NCBI GenBank assembly: GCA_024180945.1
Contig: JAKSGN010000035.1
Span: 1,054,001 to 1,118,000 of the forward strand
From: Macrophomina tecta
Taxonomy: Eukaryota > Ascomycota > Dothideomycetes > Botryosphaeriales > Botryosphaeriaceae
Direction: 5' to 3'
Length of the DNA: 64,000 bases
The notes beneath the pieces were generated by a model. That model was given only the letters and a program-made list of their open reading frames with translations. It was not told where the DNA came from and made no database searches. The translations under genes were made by a program, and so were the position numbers. Position 1 is the stretch's first letter; every line of letters starts with the position of its first letter. Shown piece by piece: positions 13,066 through 24,167 of this stretch.

Positions 13066-13762
13066 GTGAAGCGTCGATTTGATTTCGGATGTTTGCAGGA
13101 CAAATTACATTTGAGCACTGCTGGCACCCACATCTTAAAGAGTGCTGGAAAGTGCATCTTTTCTCTGCGTGTCTGTACATAGCGGCTCTTGCACCTCGAC
13201 CTCTCGTCTTCGCAGTCCACACCAGTCTATCGAGATGAGTCGATCGCAGCGGTATCCCACCAGAAGCTTAATATTGGCCGGGGTTGCATGCGTGTCTGAT
13301 TAAGGTTATGGGAGAAATCAAAGACCGAGAGGGACGAGCGATCGGCTTGGGGCTGGAGCCGATCCGGTCCTCGTACCCGTGTGAGCAGCCCGTTCGGATA
13401 CAATTTATTATGGGCAAGCAGTTCAAAGAACTAATCCCGAGGTTACACGTTGCAAGGGTTTTCTCGTTATTGTGAGCTCCTCGCGGCTCGGTCTGAAAAG
13501 TAACCCGAGATCTCAAGCGGACCGTTGTAGAAGAGCGTCCAAGCGCAGCTTTTGTCAGTGTCACTGATATATCCCGCATTAACATCTTGGCTGCTTGAAA
13601 CTTTCTCCCTTATTTTTTTTTTTTTTTTTTTTAGTTGCCATATTTATTGATTCCTCATCCTGCCGTTGAAAGGACGACGTTAGTATCTTATGCAGCAATA
13701 GTGTCTCTCATCCCCCTCGATATTCCAACGTGCAAACAGGATACCTAATCTACTTTTTTGCT
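13066..13762. other. Intergenic region with T20 tract
   Basis: No gene is seen. An uninterrupted run of 20 T lies at 13613-13632, about 130 bp before the P450 start codon, and could act as a nucleosome-depleting promoter element. The P450 leader occupies the right end. Confidence 0.4.
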
Positions 13763-15606
13763 ATGGTACACTCTGAGACTTATCTCCGCATGCCCTCATT
13801 ATGGACTCCCGGCGTCTTGATCGCATTTTTAGTGCTCGTTTGCGCATCAATTCACAGTTTCTACAAGGAGGAGAAGCTGTACAGCGGTTTCCCGCTATAC
13901 GGAAAACGCCATGGTGAGATATTCAACACCAAAGCTAAGAAGAGGTTTGAAGCTTCGGCCTGCACTATTCTCAAGGATGCCAGTGCAAAGTTACAAATTC
14001 CTTACGTGCTTAGAAATGGACAGCGCAATCTGAACGTTCTATAGAACCAGGGCAAACCTTTTCAAGCCATTACGGACATGGGCCCGGTGATCTTCCTCAA
14101 CCCGTGTCATGCAGACGCCATGCGCAATGACCCTCGATTCAGCCTCGACGCATCAGTTCGCAAGATGTTCTTGACGGAATATCCTGGGCTGGAGCCCATC
14201 GTTCTAAAGCACGGCTTCGAGAATCGAGTATTTCTGGATACTATCCGGAAAAACTTGACACACTCACTTGGTAGAGTTCCCCCTGGTCTGCCAATTCTCA
14301 CAGGAGAAACTGCTGACTCTTGGACGAAGGGGCCATTACTGCCGATGTTGCCGAAGAGACGAAGATATCGATACAGCAGGAGCTGGGCGCGGTGACAGCA
14401 GGTAGCTACGTAGTTTCTTTCTGCTGAGCAAATCTTGCTAAACGAATACCCCAGACAATTGGACTGAGGTCAAGTTAGTTACAGTAGCAACCCAGATGGC
14501 CGCACGCCTCTCGAACAGAGTTTTCCTGGGCAAGGGCATGGCCGCGAACGAAGAATGGCGCAACGTATCGATCAGATACGCGGGAGACGCGTTTCAAGCT
14601 GCTCAGCAATTGCGCGTGGTTCCGTCGTTTGCGCGCTGGCTTGCACACTGGTTCATGCCAAGCATGCAAAGATGCCGCCAGCATCTCCGTGTCGCTCGTC
14701 GCCTCATTGAACCAGAAGTCGCTGCCAGGTCCAAACAGAGGCGAGATGCGTTGATTTCCGGGGAGTCGCTTGAGAAGTCAGCTGACTCGCTCTCCTGGTT
14801 GATGGACAACGCAGGTAACGAGGAATACGACTACCCAATCGTTCAGATTTCTTTCGGAGTAGCCGCGATCCACAGCACCTCGACGGCAATTGCGACGTTG
14901 CTGTACGACCTTGCAGAGAATCCCGGCACTGTTGATGAGCTGCGCAAAGAGATCATAGAGGTGTTGCAGGCCGACGGAGGTTGGAAAAAGACGAGTTTGT
15001 ACAAGCTGAAGCTGCTCGACAGCTGCACGAAGGAAAGCCAACGGCTCCATCCGGGTGTCATGCGTAAGTCAGCGCCTGACGGAAACTAGCTGAGCTGAAG
15101 CGCTGACGCACGTACTTTCCGCCAGTTCTCTGCAGTCGGACCATGCAGGAAACGGTGACACTTGCTGACGGGACCCGTCTTCCCAAAGGCGCCAATGTCG
15201 CTGTCCCTGCCACATGCATGCAGAGCAAAGCCGTTTTCGGCGACGACGCCGACAATTTCGATGGCTACCGTTTCGCGCGCCTGCGCGAGATGGCAGGTCA
15301 GGAGAACAGGTGGCAGTATGTAACAACGAGCGCTGAGATGTTTGGATTCGGGCACGGCATGTCTCCGACGAGCTCTTGTTCATGATATACCTATACTGAC
15401 GTGCATCTTTAGGTATGCACGCGTGTCCAGGCCGGTTCTGTGCTTCGAACGAACTTAAAATTGCCATTGCTCATCTTTTGCTCATGTTTGACTGGAAGTT
15501 CGACGAGAAAGTCACCCGACCAGGGAGCCTTGCGGATAGCATGAACTTTCCTGATCCCAACGGCGGCGTTTTTTGCAGAGCGCGGGTGCCGGAGGTGGCG
15601 CTGTAG
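13763..15606 (+). CDS. Cytochrome P450 monooxygenase
   Basis: Best model: 13763-14005, 14045-14270, 14330-14401, 14455-15063, 15126-15356 and 15413-15606, 524 aa, with phases that agree at every junction. The first residues include a hydrophobic anchor (GVLIAFLVLVCASI), so the enzyme should sit in the ER membrane. P450 landmarks are an I-helix AAIHSTS, the K-helix ExxR as ESQR, and the heme loop FGFGHGMHACPGRF with the Cys ligand. The loop is only restored if intron 15357-15412 is read as GC-AG. The first junction is weak: exon 1 runs into a TAG at 14042, and the only in-phase solution is a very short 39-nt intron (14006-14044) with a poor donor GTGCTT, or else there is an indel here. The segment KPFQAITDMGPVIFL resembles the fungal families that include ent-kaurene oxidase and related terpenoid P450s. 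The substrate is unknown. The Zn2Cys6 gene just downstream may control it. Confidence 0.8.
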
Positions 15607-16138
15607 TCCCGAAGTTCTGCGCCAGCGAAGCGGCAATCAGTCCATCTTCGCCTTCAGTTCCTTGGTCCGTAACTGGAACGGGACTTTCTGTAGTGTCTTC
15701 AATGGTATACGTGTTATTCAGTCTTACAACTCCGGAGCGGGAACAGCCATCCAGACGCAAGTATCGCCAACGGTGTTGAGTATTTACGTGCGGACAACTG
15801 GTGAGGCTGCGCGTGAGAGTGGCCTCGGCTCTGCCGTATTACCTGAGGGCTTCTCCCCGGTCTACTACCCAGCGATCCAGGCCGCGGATCGCGCCTACTT
15901 TCGTTATCAGCTGGGGGAAGTGACGCCGGTAGACGGATCGTGTGGGCACATTAGTTGCGTCATGGACCACAGACAGAAGGTCGAGATCGGACTCGGTCAA
16001 CGGACTCGGTGTTCGGGGCTTAGGGCAGCGCGCATAAGCCGCGCGATCCCTCCGTTCTCTCTCCCGCCTTCCTCTCCCCATCCCAATCGACTTGTCTTCA
16101 TCTTTGACCGACCCCGATTCTGGGTCCATCAGCGCCTC
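15607..16138. other. P450 3' / regulator 5' intergenic
   Basis: These 532 bp separate the P450 stop from the start codon of the co-oriented Zn2Cys6 gene. The regulator frame stays open back to 15662, but the first ATG with a sensible N-terminus before the zinc cluster is at 16139. Nothing else is recognised. Confidence 0.4.
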
Positions 16139-18402
16139 ATGGAAGGACCAGGCTCAAGGCCGGGCTCTGTACCGCGAGACAGCTCAACTTCCGCCCTGCG
16201 CAGACGCCGAAGACCGGCGCTGGCTTGCCAGAACTGCCGCGTGCGCAAGATCAAGTGTGATCGCAGGGCTCCGTGCAACAAGTGCATCCGCGGGAAAAGG
16301 GCACAGTCCTGCGCATACGTTGCAGATGGTGCTCCTGCCGTGCCAGACCCGCGACCGTCCCGCCCGGCTTCCGTTCCAGCAAAAGAACCCCTGACTCCGC
16401 AGTCCCGTGATGAGCCCGTCGTTCGGGCAGTCGGGTCAAGCAACCAGACCAGACTCATCGAGTCGGGCCCGCTCCAGGACGTTGTCGAGAGATTCGGCTC
16501 TCATGCTCGGCCAAACCCTCCGGGAGAGAGCACAGCAGCACAGACACAGCCTAGCGTAGCTCTTGCACCATCACCCGACGTGCCGCTCAAGGAAAGGTAC
16601 GTCAAGGGACACCTATTTGGAGCATCTCACTGGACGAATTCGGTCGATCACGTAAGTCCGCAGACCCTATACAAGGAAAGCTGCTGAACCATCCAGCTGC
16701 CCACCATGTTTCGATTCGAGCAACTCAACCACGCCCGGTATCCACACATTCGGGAGCTGCTGCGAAAATGCAAGCAAAATGCTCGAAAAGCAAGGAAAAA
16801 CCTGGCCTCATTCGAGGCATCGGTTTCAGAGCTCCGCGAAAAGGTCCCTCCGCGGAACGTGGCTGACCAACTGTTCCATCGCTATCTGCAGACCTTTGAG
16901 ACCGTCTTTCGCTTGCATCATGTTCCGTCTTTCGGGCGGGATTACGAAGAATACTGGTCCGACAGTGCTTCCGCAAACGATGGCTTCATTGTCAAACTCT
17001 TGCTCGTGCTCGCGCTCGGCACCTGCTTCGACGACCTGGACGACACCGAGTCTTGGTATCCTGCTTCTCTTCAGTGGGTAGTCGCAGCACACGCTTGGGC
17101 CCATTCTCCTTTCATTAAGAGACGTGGTGGCCTTGCTGCAGTCCAGATTCAGTGTCTCCTCCTACTTGCGCGCCAAACTCATGGCGTTGGCGGGGACACG
17201 ATCTGGATCTCGGCAGGCACACTTCTCCGCACTGCGATGCAATTGGGCCTGAACCGAGACCCTTCTCATCTTCTAGTTTCTTCCTCCTTAGAGATAGAAG
17301 TGAGGAAGAGAGTGTGGGCCACTACGCTAGAGCTTCTTACTCAGGCAAGCATTGATGCTGGCCAGCCGCCCTTGATCTCCGTGGATGACTTTGACTGCGG
17401 CCCTCCCTCAGCCGCCGACGACTTCGAGTTGGACGCGAGTCCTTGTCCTCAACATCATGAAGTGGCCACTCATAAGTCCCCGCAGAATGACCTGCTGGAA
17501 TCCTTGCCAGTACGGCTGGAAATTACCAAGTTTCTCAATCACTTCCGCTCAGACCCGTCGTACTCGACAGCGCTGGAGCTCAGCGCTCGGTTGACCAAGA
17601 TATACGCATTCCACCCATTCTGTCGCAGGGGTCATCGGAAAGCCAGCTCTTCCAGCGCAAGATGCTGGAGTTTCTGACGCACCGGTTCTTGATCGTCCTC
17701 CATCAGGGCTTCGCCGCCAAGGCCAGGAGCTCCCCGACATTCTACTTTTCTCGAAAAATGTGTCTGGATGCGTCGTTGCTCATTCTCAACTTCGAACAGC
17801 CTGCGCCGAAGTCGACGTACTTCACCAAGCTCATGTCTCTCGGCAACGGGATTTTCCACACAACTCTCTTGCAAGCTGCTTCCTATATAATAATTGAACA
17901 GGCATTCCAGCAAGAAGAAGCGTCCTCCTTTCCAACTCTCGTCACCCAATCGAGCCTCCTGTCGCGACAAGAACAGCGGCAAGCTCTGCGCCTGTACGGC
18001 GACCGCCTGCGAGAGACGCTGAAAAGAGGACGAGCAAACTTCAAGGGCTACGTGCTCCTGGAATGCGCTATCTTGCAGTTGGATGACACGCGAGGCTCCA
18101 GCGAGGGGGAGAAGGCCTCGCATTTGGAAAAGGTTCTTCAGGACTGCGCCAATATATTGGCTCAAGCGTCAGGAACTGCGGAAACTCCTCCTAACCAACA
18201 AGAAACACCCGGCCAGCATTCCAGCGAGCTCGGAGAGTTTGAATTCGACATTGTCAGTGTCCGTGCGCGATAATCTGCGCGGTCAGCGAGAGGCTAACGG
18301 CGGTTGCAGAGCAATTTCGCCCTCGATTTCGGAACGCCGAATGTCGGTGCGCTGTCGAGTTCATTGTTCTCCGATCCCATGTTCTGGCCGTTCCAAGAGT
18401 AA
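16139..18402 (+). CDS. Zn2Cys6 regulator with apparent frameshift
   Basis: Starts MEGPGSRPGSVPRD. A Zn2Cys6 binuclear cluster follows within the first 65 residues (CQNCRVRKIKC, then CNKC and a final Cys before AY). Intron 16652-16696 (45 nt, GTAAGT...CCAG) is in phase 0. It leads into a fungal-specific transcription-factor middle region, with blocks such as FHRYLQTFETVFRLHHVPSF and GLAAVQIQCLLLLARQTHG. The frame breaks at about 17605-17640: upstream reads LTKIYAFHPFC, while downstream coding resumes one frame over as GSSESQLFQRKMLEFLTHRF. No in-phase GT-AG intron explains this, so a 1-nt deletion (in the DNA or in the assembly) is likely. A last intron, about 18253-18309, with a GGCTAACGG branch and a weak donor GTCAGT, adds a short C-terminal exon ending FWPFQE at 18402. 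Such nuclear regulators usually bind CGG half-sites as dimers. It probably acts on neighbours such as the P450, but this is inference. Confidence 0.75.
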
Positions 18403-19429
18403 CACGAGATCGGCGTCCGACATATTACGACTAGCCTTTGCCGTGGGGTAATTGAGTCATGCATTTGCATAAAAGTGTCCATAAGCAGAATTGCACTACG
18501 TCTGAACGAATAGTTCCACTGAGCACATGCCCTTTTTTTTTTTTTTTTGTTTTCGCTGAATATTTGCGTCTGTCGTAGCGTTAGGGCTTGCACCATCCGT
18601 GATCCGAATGTGCGGTGTCCGGAAGTGTCGGCATTCGCGGGTGAGGGCTCGCATTTTGCGTTTGGGAAGGATGGTGCTGGAGGCGATCGGATATGGTGGT
18701 GGGTTTGAAGCAGTTGTACATGATGCATGTGGGGACGGGGTGCTTGAATAGAGGGCGTCACGTTGATTGGCGATGCAGCACATCTGATGACGCCGTTTGC
18801 AGGGGAGGGCGTCAATCAGGCCATGCATGACGTCCTGTTGTTGGCCCAGGAGATCGTCAAGAGCCCGGAAGATGTGGACGCCGCAGCGGCGAGGTCCGAG
18901 AAGGGCATTTTTCCGAGGGTTGACGAGCTCTAGCAGACTAGATGGGACAGTCAGCACAAGAGGTAAGAATTCAGTGGAAATGAGACGGTTGCGGAAGGGT
19001 TCCGCAAGGTGGTGGAGGATTCAAAGGCGGAAGTGAATGCTACGGATGGACCTCGACCGGTCAGGCTCTCCTGTCAGAGTTAGGCTTTTCCTTCACTTAA
19101 AATGTGATCTCGCAGCAATCTGTTTATTAATGACGTGACCCAGTATACAGCGAAAATCCCGAGGGAACAGCTTGAAAGTGATGGTAAACTACAAAAAGCC
19201 ACCGGCTAAGTTCGAGTGAAGTATAGCTAAAGTCGCGTGTGAAAAGTTTTGGTGGTCCGCGAAACTAACAATTACGCTGTGAAACCTGGTACGCGACTCA
19301 GCCGAGCTAGGTACGCTATAGAACTCTAAATTGATGTACAGTCTTAAAGCCACTCCGTGGGTATATCAGCCTCTGAAATGAGGTTACAGTGCCAGGGCCG
19401 TCAGCGTGCAATGCTTTGGAACCCTCCAC
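18403..19429. other. Convergent intergenic region
   Basis: No gene is supported. A T16 tract lies at 18533-18548. A small plus-strand fragment near 18790-18930 reads like part of a flavoprotein (GDAAHLMTPFAGEGVNQAM type), but it is too short and unflanked to call a gene. The region separates the 3' ends of the regulator and of the minus-strand binding-protein gene. Confidence 0.4.
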
Positions 19430-20758
19430 TCAGATCCCATCCTCCAACGGGCTCAACCCTTGCGGCGTGCCGATGCGGTCCTCGAAGAAGAAGCGCAACC
19501 GCTCGACGGCGGCGCGGTCGCTCATCCACTCGGCGAACTTGGTCGGGTTGGTGCCGGGCATGTCCATGATGGAGGGGAAGCCGTTCGGGTTGTCGACGTC
19601 CTTGCGCACGCTCCAGCCGCCGCGCGACGCCTGGTGCTCGGAGGACGCGAGGAACGAGTGCAGCAGCTTCGCCGACTCCGGGTGTGGCGCGTCCGCCAGG
19701 ATCGCGCCCGTCTGAGGCCAGCTGACGAAGGTGCCCGTGGTCGGGTAGGACACGTTATAGGGTGCGCTGCCTGGGTAGCTGCGGCTGCCGGTGAAACTCG
19801 CGGTGTAGGTACCTGCGGGGGGCGTATGTGTGTGAGTGTGGATGGTTTGGGGCAGGTAGAGAAAGGATGGCTTACCGTTGGATTTGCCGATCAGGGTGCC
19901 GGGTGTGGCGGTGCCGCGGACCCAGGTCGGGTTCTGTTTCAGGAGATCTTCAAACCAGGAGTAGCCGTACTGGCTTAGGCTGGAGAGGGAGAGCAGTCTC
20001 GTCAGTCTCTATCCTCTCCTAAAGGCGGTGTTGGCTTGGTACGTACATGAGGTCGAAGGCATAGAGCACCGCATCATCGTCATTGGGGTATGTGAGCACC
20101 AGCTTGTCCTTGAACTCGGGCTTCAAGAAGTCGGTGAACTCCTTGGGTCCGTCTTTGACGTAGTTTGTGTTCCACACGTTGGCCCAGTTGATGATGTACA
20201 ATCCGGTGTACGCGCCGTCCGGGTCTTTGAAGTCATCATAGATCTGGTCCCAGCCGGCGGGCTTGTAGGGAAGGAGGACGCCCTGAGATTTCCAGCGGGG
20301 GAAGTCGTGTAGGGTTTGGATGATGACACTGTCAACGTAGACATTGTTGGTGGCGATCTGGCGGTCAATGTTGCCGTCGTGGTACTTGGAGACATCTTGC
20401 AGGAGAGAGATCAGTAAATGCGGCGACACGATAGACGTGAATTGAGTTGGTTCTTACCGACGGTCACATTCAGAGTCATCCCCGGGAAGCGAGTCTCAAA
20501 GGCCTGCTTCAGGAAATTTTGCTGCGTCTTCTCATCACCGCCAGCCGCAAGCGTCACGACGCCCCCTTCCTTGAGAGCTTGCGTCTTTTGTTAACAGAGT
20601 GCGATGGCCAGGGCGTGGAGCGAATACCCACCAGCCTGGTAAATCTCGTCCAGTGTGCGGTTTTCCACTTCAACATAGCGGTTGAAGCCGAGCTGGGGAT
20701 CGAAGGCCAAAGATGGGACTGCAGCCAGGAGGCCAAAGAGAACGGAGGAGGCAACCAT
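19430..20758 (-). CDS. Secreted ABC-type substrate-binding-like protein
   Basis: Five exons: 20758-20632, 20577-20458, 20395-20047, 19979-19876 and 19812-19430. All four introns are 54-67 nt and GT-AG, and the total is 360 aa with consistent phases. The N-terminus MVASSVLFGLLAAVPSLAFD is a clear secretion signal. The mature protein has the layout of a type-2 periplasmic substrate-binding protein of the iron(III)/thiamine class: a first lobe with GVVTLAAGGDEKTQQNFLKQ, then TLHDFPRWKSQGVLLPY, a hinge region with KDKLVLTYPNDDDAVLYAFD, and a second lobe with TFVSWPQTGAILADAPHPE. In bacteria such proteins feed an ABC permease. Fungi lack that permease, and none is encoded nearby, so the ligand and role are unknown. 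Possible roles are extracellular ligand capture or an enzymatic function. The fold is well supported; the function is not. Confidence 0.75.
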
Positions 20759-21183
20759 TTTCAACGAGTGGCCGATACTGCTAACGAATGGAACAGTTTG
20801 CTTGGTTGTCGAGTCACCACCGGTGTTATCATTGTATTTAATGGACCTTTCACCGCCCTGCGCAATGGCCCTAGGGCTTGTAGCAGATTCCTAAGCACCA
20901 CGGAATCTCTGCTGGCATTACGCGCTCCTACGGAGTGATACGTCTGAGACAAGCGGAAGTGTGCCGCTATGGTGAGCCCGAGATCACCGGATGGAAGTCG
21001 AATACGAGGGACACTAATAGCAAAACAGAAGGGTACACTCAAGTAGAGGAATCTGCGCTGCCAAATTTCGCTTAAGAAGTACTCAAAGAAGCAGCTGCTT
21101 TAAAGCTGGCCAGTCCGAGCTCCTAGGGCTTTTTATGATCCAGGGCCTGAAAAGGGCATAGCGGCGGTAAATACCTATCAACT

Positions 21184-21215
21184 CGGCACAGCGGCACAGC
21201 GGCACAGCGGCGCAG
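21184..21215. repeat. 8-bp tandem repeat (CGGCACAG)x4
   Basis: Three perfect units of CGGCACAG are followed by a fourth with one change (CGGCGCAG). It lies about 430 bp upstream of the binding-protein start codon. Each unit carries a CGG triplet, the half-site of many Zn2Cys6 factors, so it may be regulatory, or simply a small repeat. Confidence 0.6.
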
Positions 21216-22336
21216 CCACACCGGACAGACCATTTATCCCCTGTAGGCATGAAACAAGCAGTGTTCCGCGTTTCTCGAACTGACCAACCGTCTGGTTTTA
21301 CCTATTGTAGTGCCTACTTGGTTTCTCTTTCCGCACACGCTCACCTGTGGACAATTGAGAAGCACCCGCATGAGCCGATGTCGGTCACAGACAGTTTTCA
21401 GGCCGTTGTTTCGCCGCAACTACGGCCAATCACCCCTGACCAGAAGTGACGTTCCTCCGCCGAGAAATGATGCGAGAGCTTGTGCGGCGGATCGGTCGTA
21501 GTTCCTTTCTTGTTTCCTCAGGCGCGAATCGCGGAACCACTTACGCTGAGGAGGCGATGTATGTCTGCCCCCAGAGAAAGATGCTTCTATGAATTTCCCT
21601 CCAACTCCCTGCCTTTTCGTCCTTTCTTTTTCGTTTTCCTTTTCTGCATGGCCTACTTGGGTTTGACTTCGGCCACTGGCCTTGTTCAAACTCACCATGT
21701 CCACTTCGCTGTTACAGACCTAACAAGAAGAGAGGGGAAAGCAAACCGGTTTAGCCATAGATCGATCCGCCGAACTGGTCCTACTCCCCTACTCTGCCGG
21801 AGCATCGGCGGTTACTTGGACCCATGGAGTGTTACCGATGAACCTAACTGGTGAACCAAGCGAAAGAAGAAAGGTTGCTTGACGAAGGAGGCTGCAACGC
21901 CTGGCGATAAGTGCCAAATGCTGCTTTGGTGTTGAATAATCCAGCGGAGTAAACAACCTAAGCCTGAAACAGCATAGCGGCAGCCACTGGAACCTTTCTA
22001 CCTCCTGCTGGTGCCTCCAACCCTCCAACAGTTACACCGTTGATGAAAGCAAGCAGGATGGCGATCAGAAGATGGAGGCGGGCGCAGTAGATATACGCGC
22101 TTCCAGCTAACAAAGGCTACCTACAGTGAATTCCTGGGATCCTACCACCGTCCATAAATCATGCTCTGGTATTGCATCGCCATGCCGACCCTCACTCCAG
22201 TCTACCACGCCCTTATCCACTCTCTCCCTCTCACCTTCACCATTCCGTCCTCCGCCTCTTCAGTGAGGATGTCGTAACCACCAAGCATCCCGAAATGTAA
22301 GGGGGAGTATTTCCGCAGTCCCGCGTATGTCGAATC

Positions 22337-22687
22337 ATGGTCGAGGGTCATTATAATTATGGGGGCATTTGTCGAATTTATCCCACTCTAACAACGTCAA
22401 ACTCAATTGGCCCGCCAGTAGCATTTTTGGTGCTGGCATGTATTGCGATAGGACGGCGGTGGCGCGAAGAGACGAGGAGGGCGAGAAACACGAAAAGCAC
22501 ATCTCGGTTGGTTTACGGGGAAAGGCGCAGAGGATTCTTTGAATGGGTTGGAGAAGGCATTGCTCCAGTAGGCCATTCTAGGGGGAGAGAGTACCGCCGC
22601 ATGGGAGGTCGGGGAACCAGAGCGTCGGAGATGCTGGTGAGTGGTTTTATAATCGGGGCCGTACTATTATTTAGCCTGCTGGGCTAA
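22337..22687 (+). CDS. Doubtful small membrane-type ORF
   Basis: An ATG-started 116-aa frame with two hydrophobic stretches: GPPVAFLVLACIAIG near residue 27 and a C-terminal tail ending GFIIGAVLLFSLLG. A basic, Arg-rich loop lies between them. I do not recognise it. The two membrane-like segments are more than chance usually gives, but there is no family evidence and no intron structure, so it may be spurious. Confidence 0.25.
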   Translation: MVEGHYNYGGICRIYPTLTTSNSIGPPVAFLVLACIAIGRRWREETRRARNTKSTSRLVYGERRRGFFEWVGEGIAPVGHSRGREYRRMGGRGTRASEMLVSGFIIGAVLLFSLLG

Positions 22688-22838
22688 ATCTGGGGGGAAG
22701 CCTTCCGGCGGGTCCTAGAAGTAAATGCGAGAGCTAAAGGCCCTGGGCATAAACAGTGGAGCTGAAACTTAACCGTCCGTGGATTGAGGAGGCAAGGATC
22801 CAACACGTTGGTTTCGTTTCTCTCCCCCAAACTCGCCC

Positions 22839-24167
22839 TCATTCAAGTCCAAACTTAGCAGCATGCGCCTTGCCCAACCACTCCGCGGTGCTCTCTAAAC
22901 CCTGATGCGTCGCCATCATGATCACTCCTAGCTCATCCAAGTCTTCGGGCGCCGCCCCAACTATATCCTCCTCCCAATGCATGACGCGTATCTCCAGCCG
23001 CTCGCGCTCGCGGTACGCCGTGCGCCAGCCAAACTCCGACTGCGCATTCCAGAGCGTCGCCTGCGCCGTGTAGCACAGTCCGCCCGCAGGCACCATGTAG
23101 TAACCGCACTTGAGAAACTCGTACGTCGCCACCAGTGCGATGGCAACCAGCACCGTGCGGCGGATGCTCTCCTCAAGCAGCCAGCGCAGCCACTCGGGCG
23201 GCCTCTGGTCTTCTCGCTGGTGCTCTGCCTCCACATCCCGGCCGCCCGCCAACAGCCCGCCGTCCCCACGTGCGCCCGTGGAGGAAAGAGAAGGAGGAGG
23301 AGGAGGAGGAGGAGGAGGGTGCGGCAGCGTCGCCCGCATGCGCATGCGCACCCGCAGCGCCTGCACCCATCGCATCAACACCGCCTCGTCCGCCTCCGCC
23401 TGCGCGCGCAGCCGCACGTCGCCGTCGAACAGCCGCACCGCCTGGTACAGCAGCAGCGCCTGCGTCGCAGCCAGCAGGTCTGCGCGCGAGCAGCGCGGCG
23501 CGTCCGTGCCCGCGATCAGCCGCTGCGCCTTGCTGGCGATGTCGCGGTGGACGAGGGCGCGGCTGGCGGGCGTCTGGAGCGCGTACAGCGCGCAGGCGGA
23601 GAGGGCGTCCTGCAGCGCGGGCGGGCCGCGCTCTTGGAAGAGGCGGCGGTGGATGAAGGACGTTTGTGCGGTGGCGGCGAAGGTGTGGGGGAGCTGGGCG
23701 AGCCGTAAGGCGGCGTATTCGGCGCGTGGTTGGAAGTGCGCGCCAGTCATGATGTCCATGTCTGCGTCGTCGCAGATGAGGGTCGCGGGGGAGGGGCAGG
23801 GGTGCAGGCATGTGGTGGACTGGAGGTTCCCGCTGGTGATGTCTTGGAGGATGGCGGGGCAGAGAGCGTCCTGGGATGCGAAGGGCATGGGGAGGTTGAA
23901 GGGGTCGGTCCCCAGGTCCAGTGATGGGTCTGGCAGCCATGGCGCGAAGTCTACGGTGATAGTGGGGCTATGCTGTTGTGACTGTGGGTGTAGCTGGAGG
24001 CTGCTGGTCTCGTCCGCCGCATCTGGGACGGAGTGGCTGGCGGAGATCTTGGTGTATTCGCAGTCGATTCTCCTTGCGATGCAGCGCAGGCACTTAGGAG
24101 ACCCATGGTCGCATTTGCGCTTCGACCGGATGCAGCCAAGGCAAGACTTCCGTCGTGACGACGGCAT
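22839..24167 (-). CDS. Zn2Cys6 transcription factor
   Basis: A single uninterrupted exon of 442 aa. The Zn2Cys6 cluster is right at the N-terminus (residues about 9-37): CLGCIRSKRKC, then CLRC and a final Cys in RIDCEY. The spacing C-x2-C-x6-C-x6-C-x2-C-x6-C is canonical. The rest is the weakly conserved alpha-helical region typical of the Fungal_trans_2/Upc2-like class, for example HFQPRAEYAALRLAQLPHTF and LLAATQALLLYQAVRLFDGD. A poly-proline run near residue 285 is encoded by an imperfect (TCC)n tract at 23290-23319. The GC content is very high, with long antisense open frames as a by-product. The target genes are not evident; the closest neighbours are the binding-protein gene and the broken SnoaL-like gene. 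Confidence 0.85.
   Translation of the reverse strand: MPSSRRKSCLGCIRSKRKCDHGSPKCLRCIARRIDCEYTKISASHSVPDAADETSSLQLHPQSQQHSPTITVDFAPWLPDPSLDLGTDPFNLPMPFASQDALCPAILQDITSGNLQSTTCLHPCPSPATLICDDADMDIMTGAHFQPRAEYAALRLAQLPHTFAATAQTSFIHRRLFQERGPPALQDALSACALYALQTPASRALVHRDIASKAQRLIAGTDAPRCSRADLLAATQALLLYQAVRLFDGDVRLRAQAEADEAVLMRWVQALRVRMRMRATLPHPPPPPPPPPSLSSTGARGDGGLLAGGRDVEAEHQREDQRPPEWLRWLLEESIRRTVLVAIALVATYEFLKCGYYMVPAGGLCYTAQATLWNAQSEFGWRTAYRERERLEIRVMHWEEDIVGAAPEDLDELGVIMMATHQGLESTAEWLGKAHAAKFGLE

Larger units (their letters stand above)
20759..22838. other. Large intergenic region
   Basis: This 2.1-kb stretch lies between the binding-protein promoter (right of 20758) and the 3' end of the Zn2Cys6 gene at 22839. 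Contents I can name are a four-unit 8-bp tandem repeat at 21184-21215 and one doubtful small frame at 22337-22687. A minus-strand frame at 21420-21704 has no family signature. Nothing else is seen. Confidence 0.4.

Noticed and set aside
18780..18830. FAD-monooxygenase-like fragment
   Set aside because: Only about a dozen residues match the GD(A)AH...GEGVN pattern and no other part of such an enzyme was found nearby.
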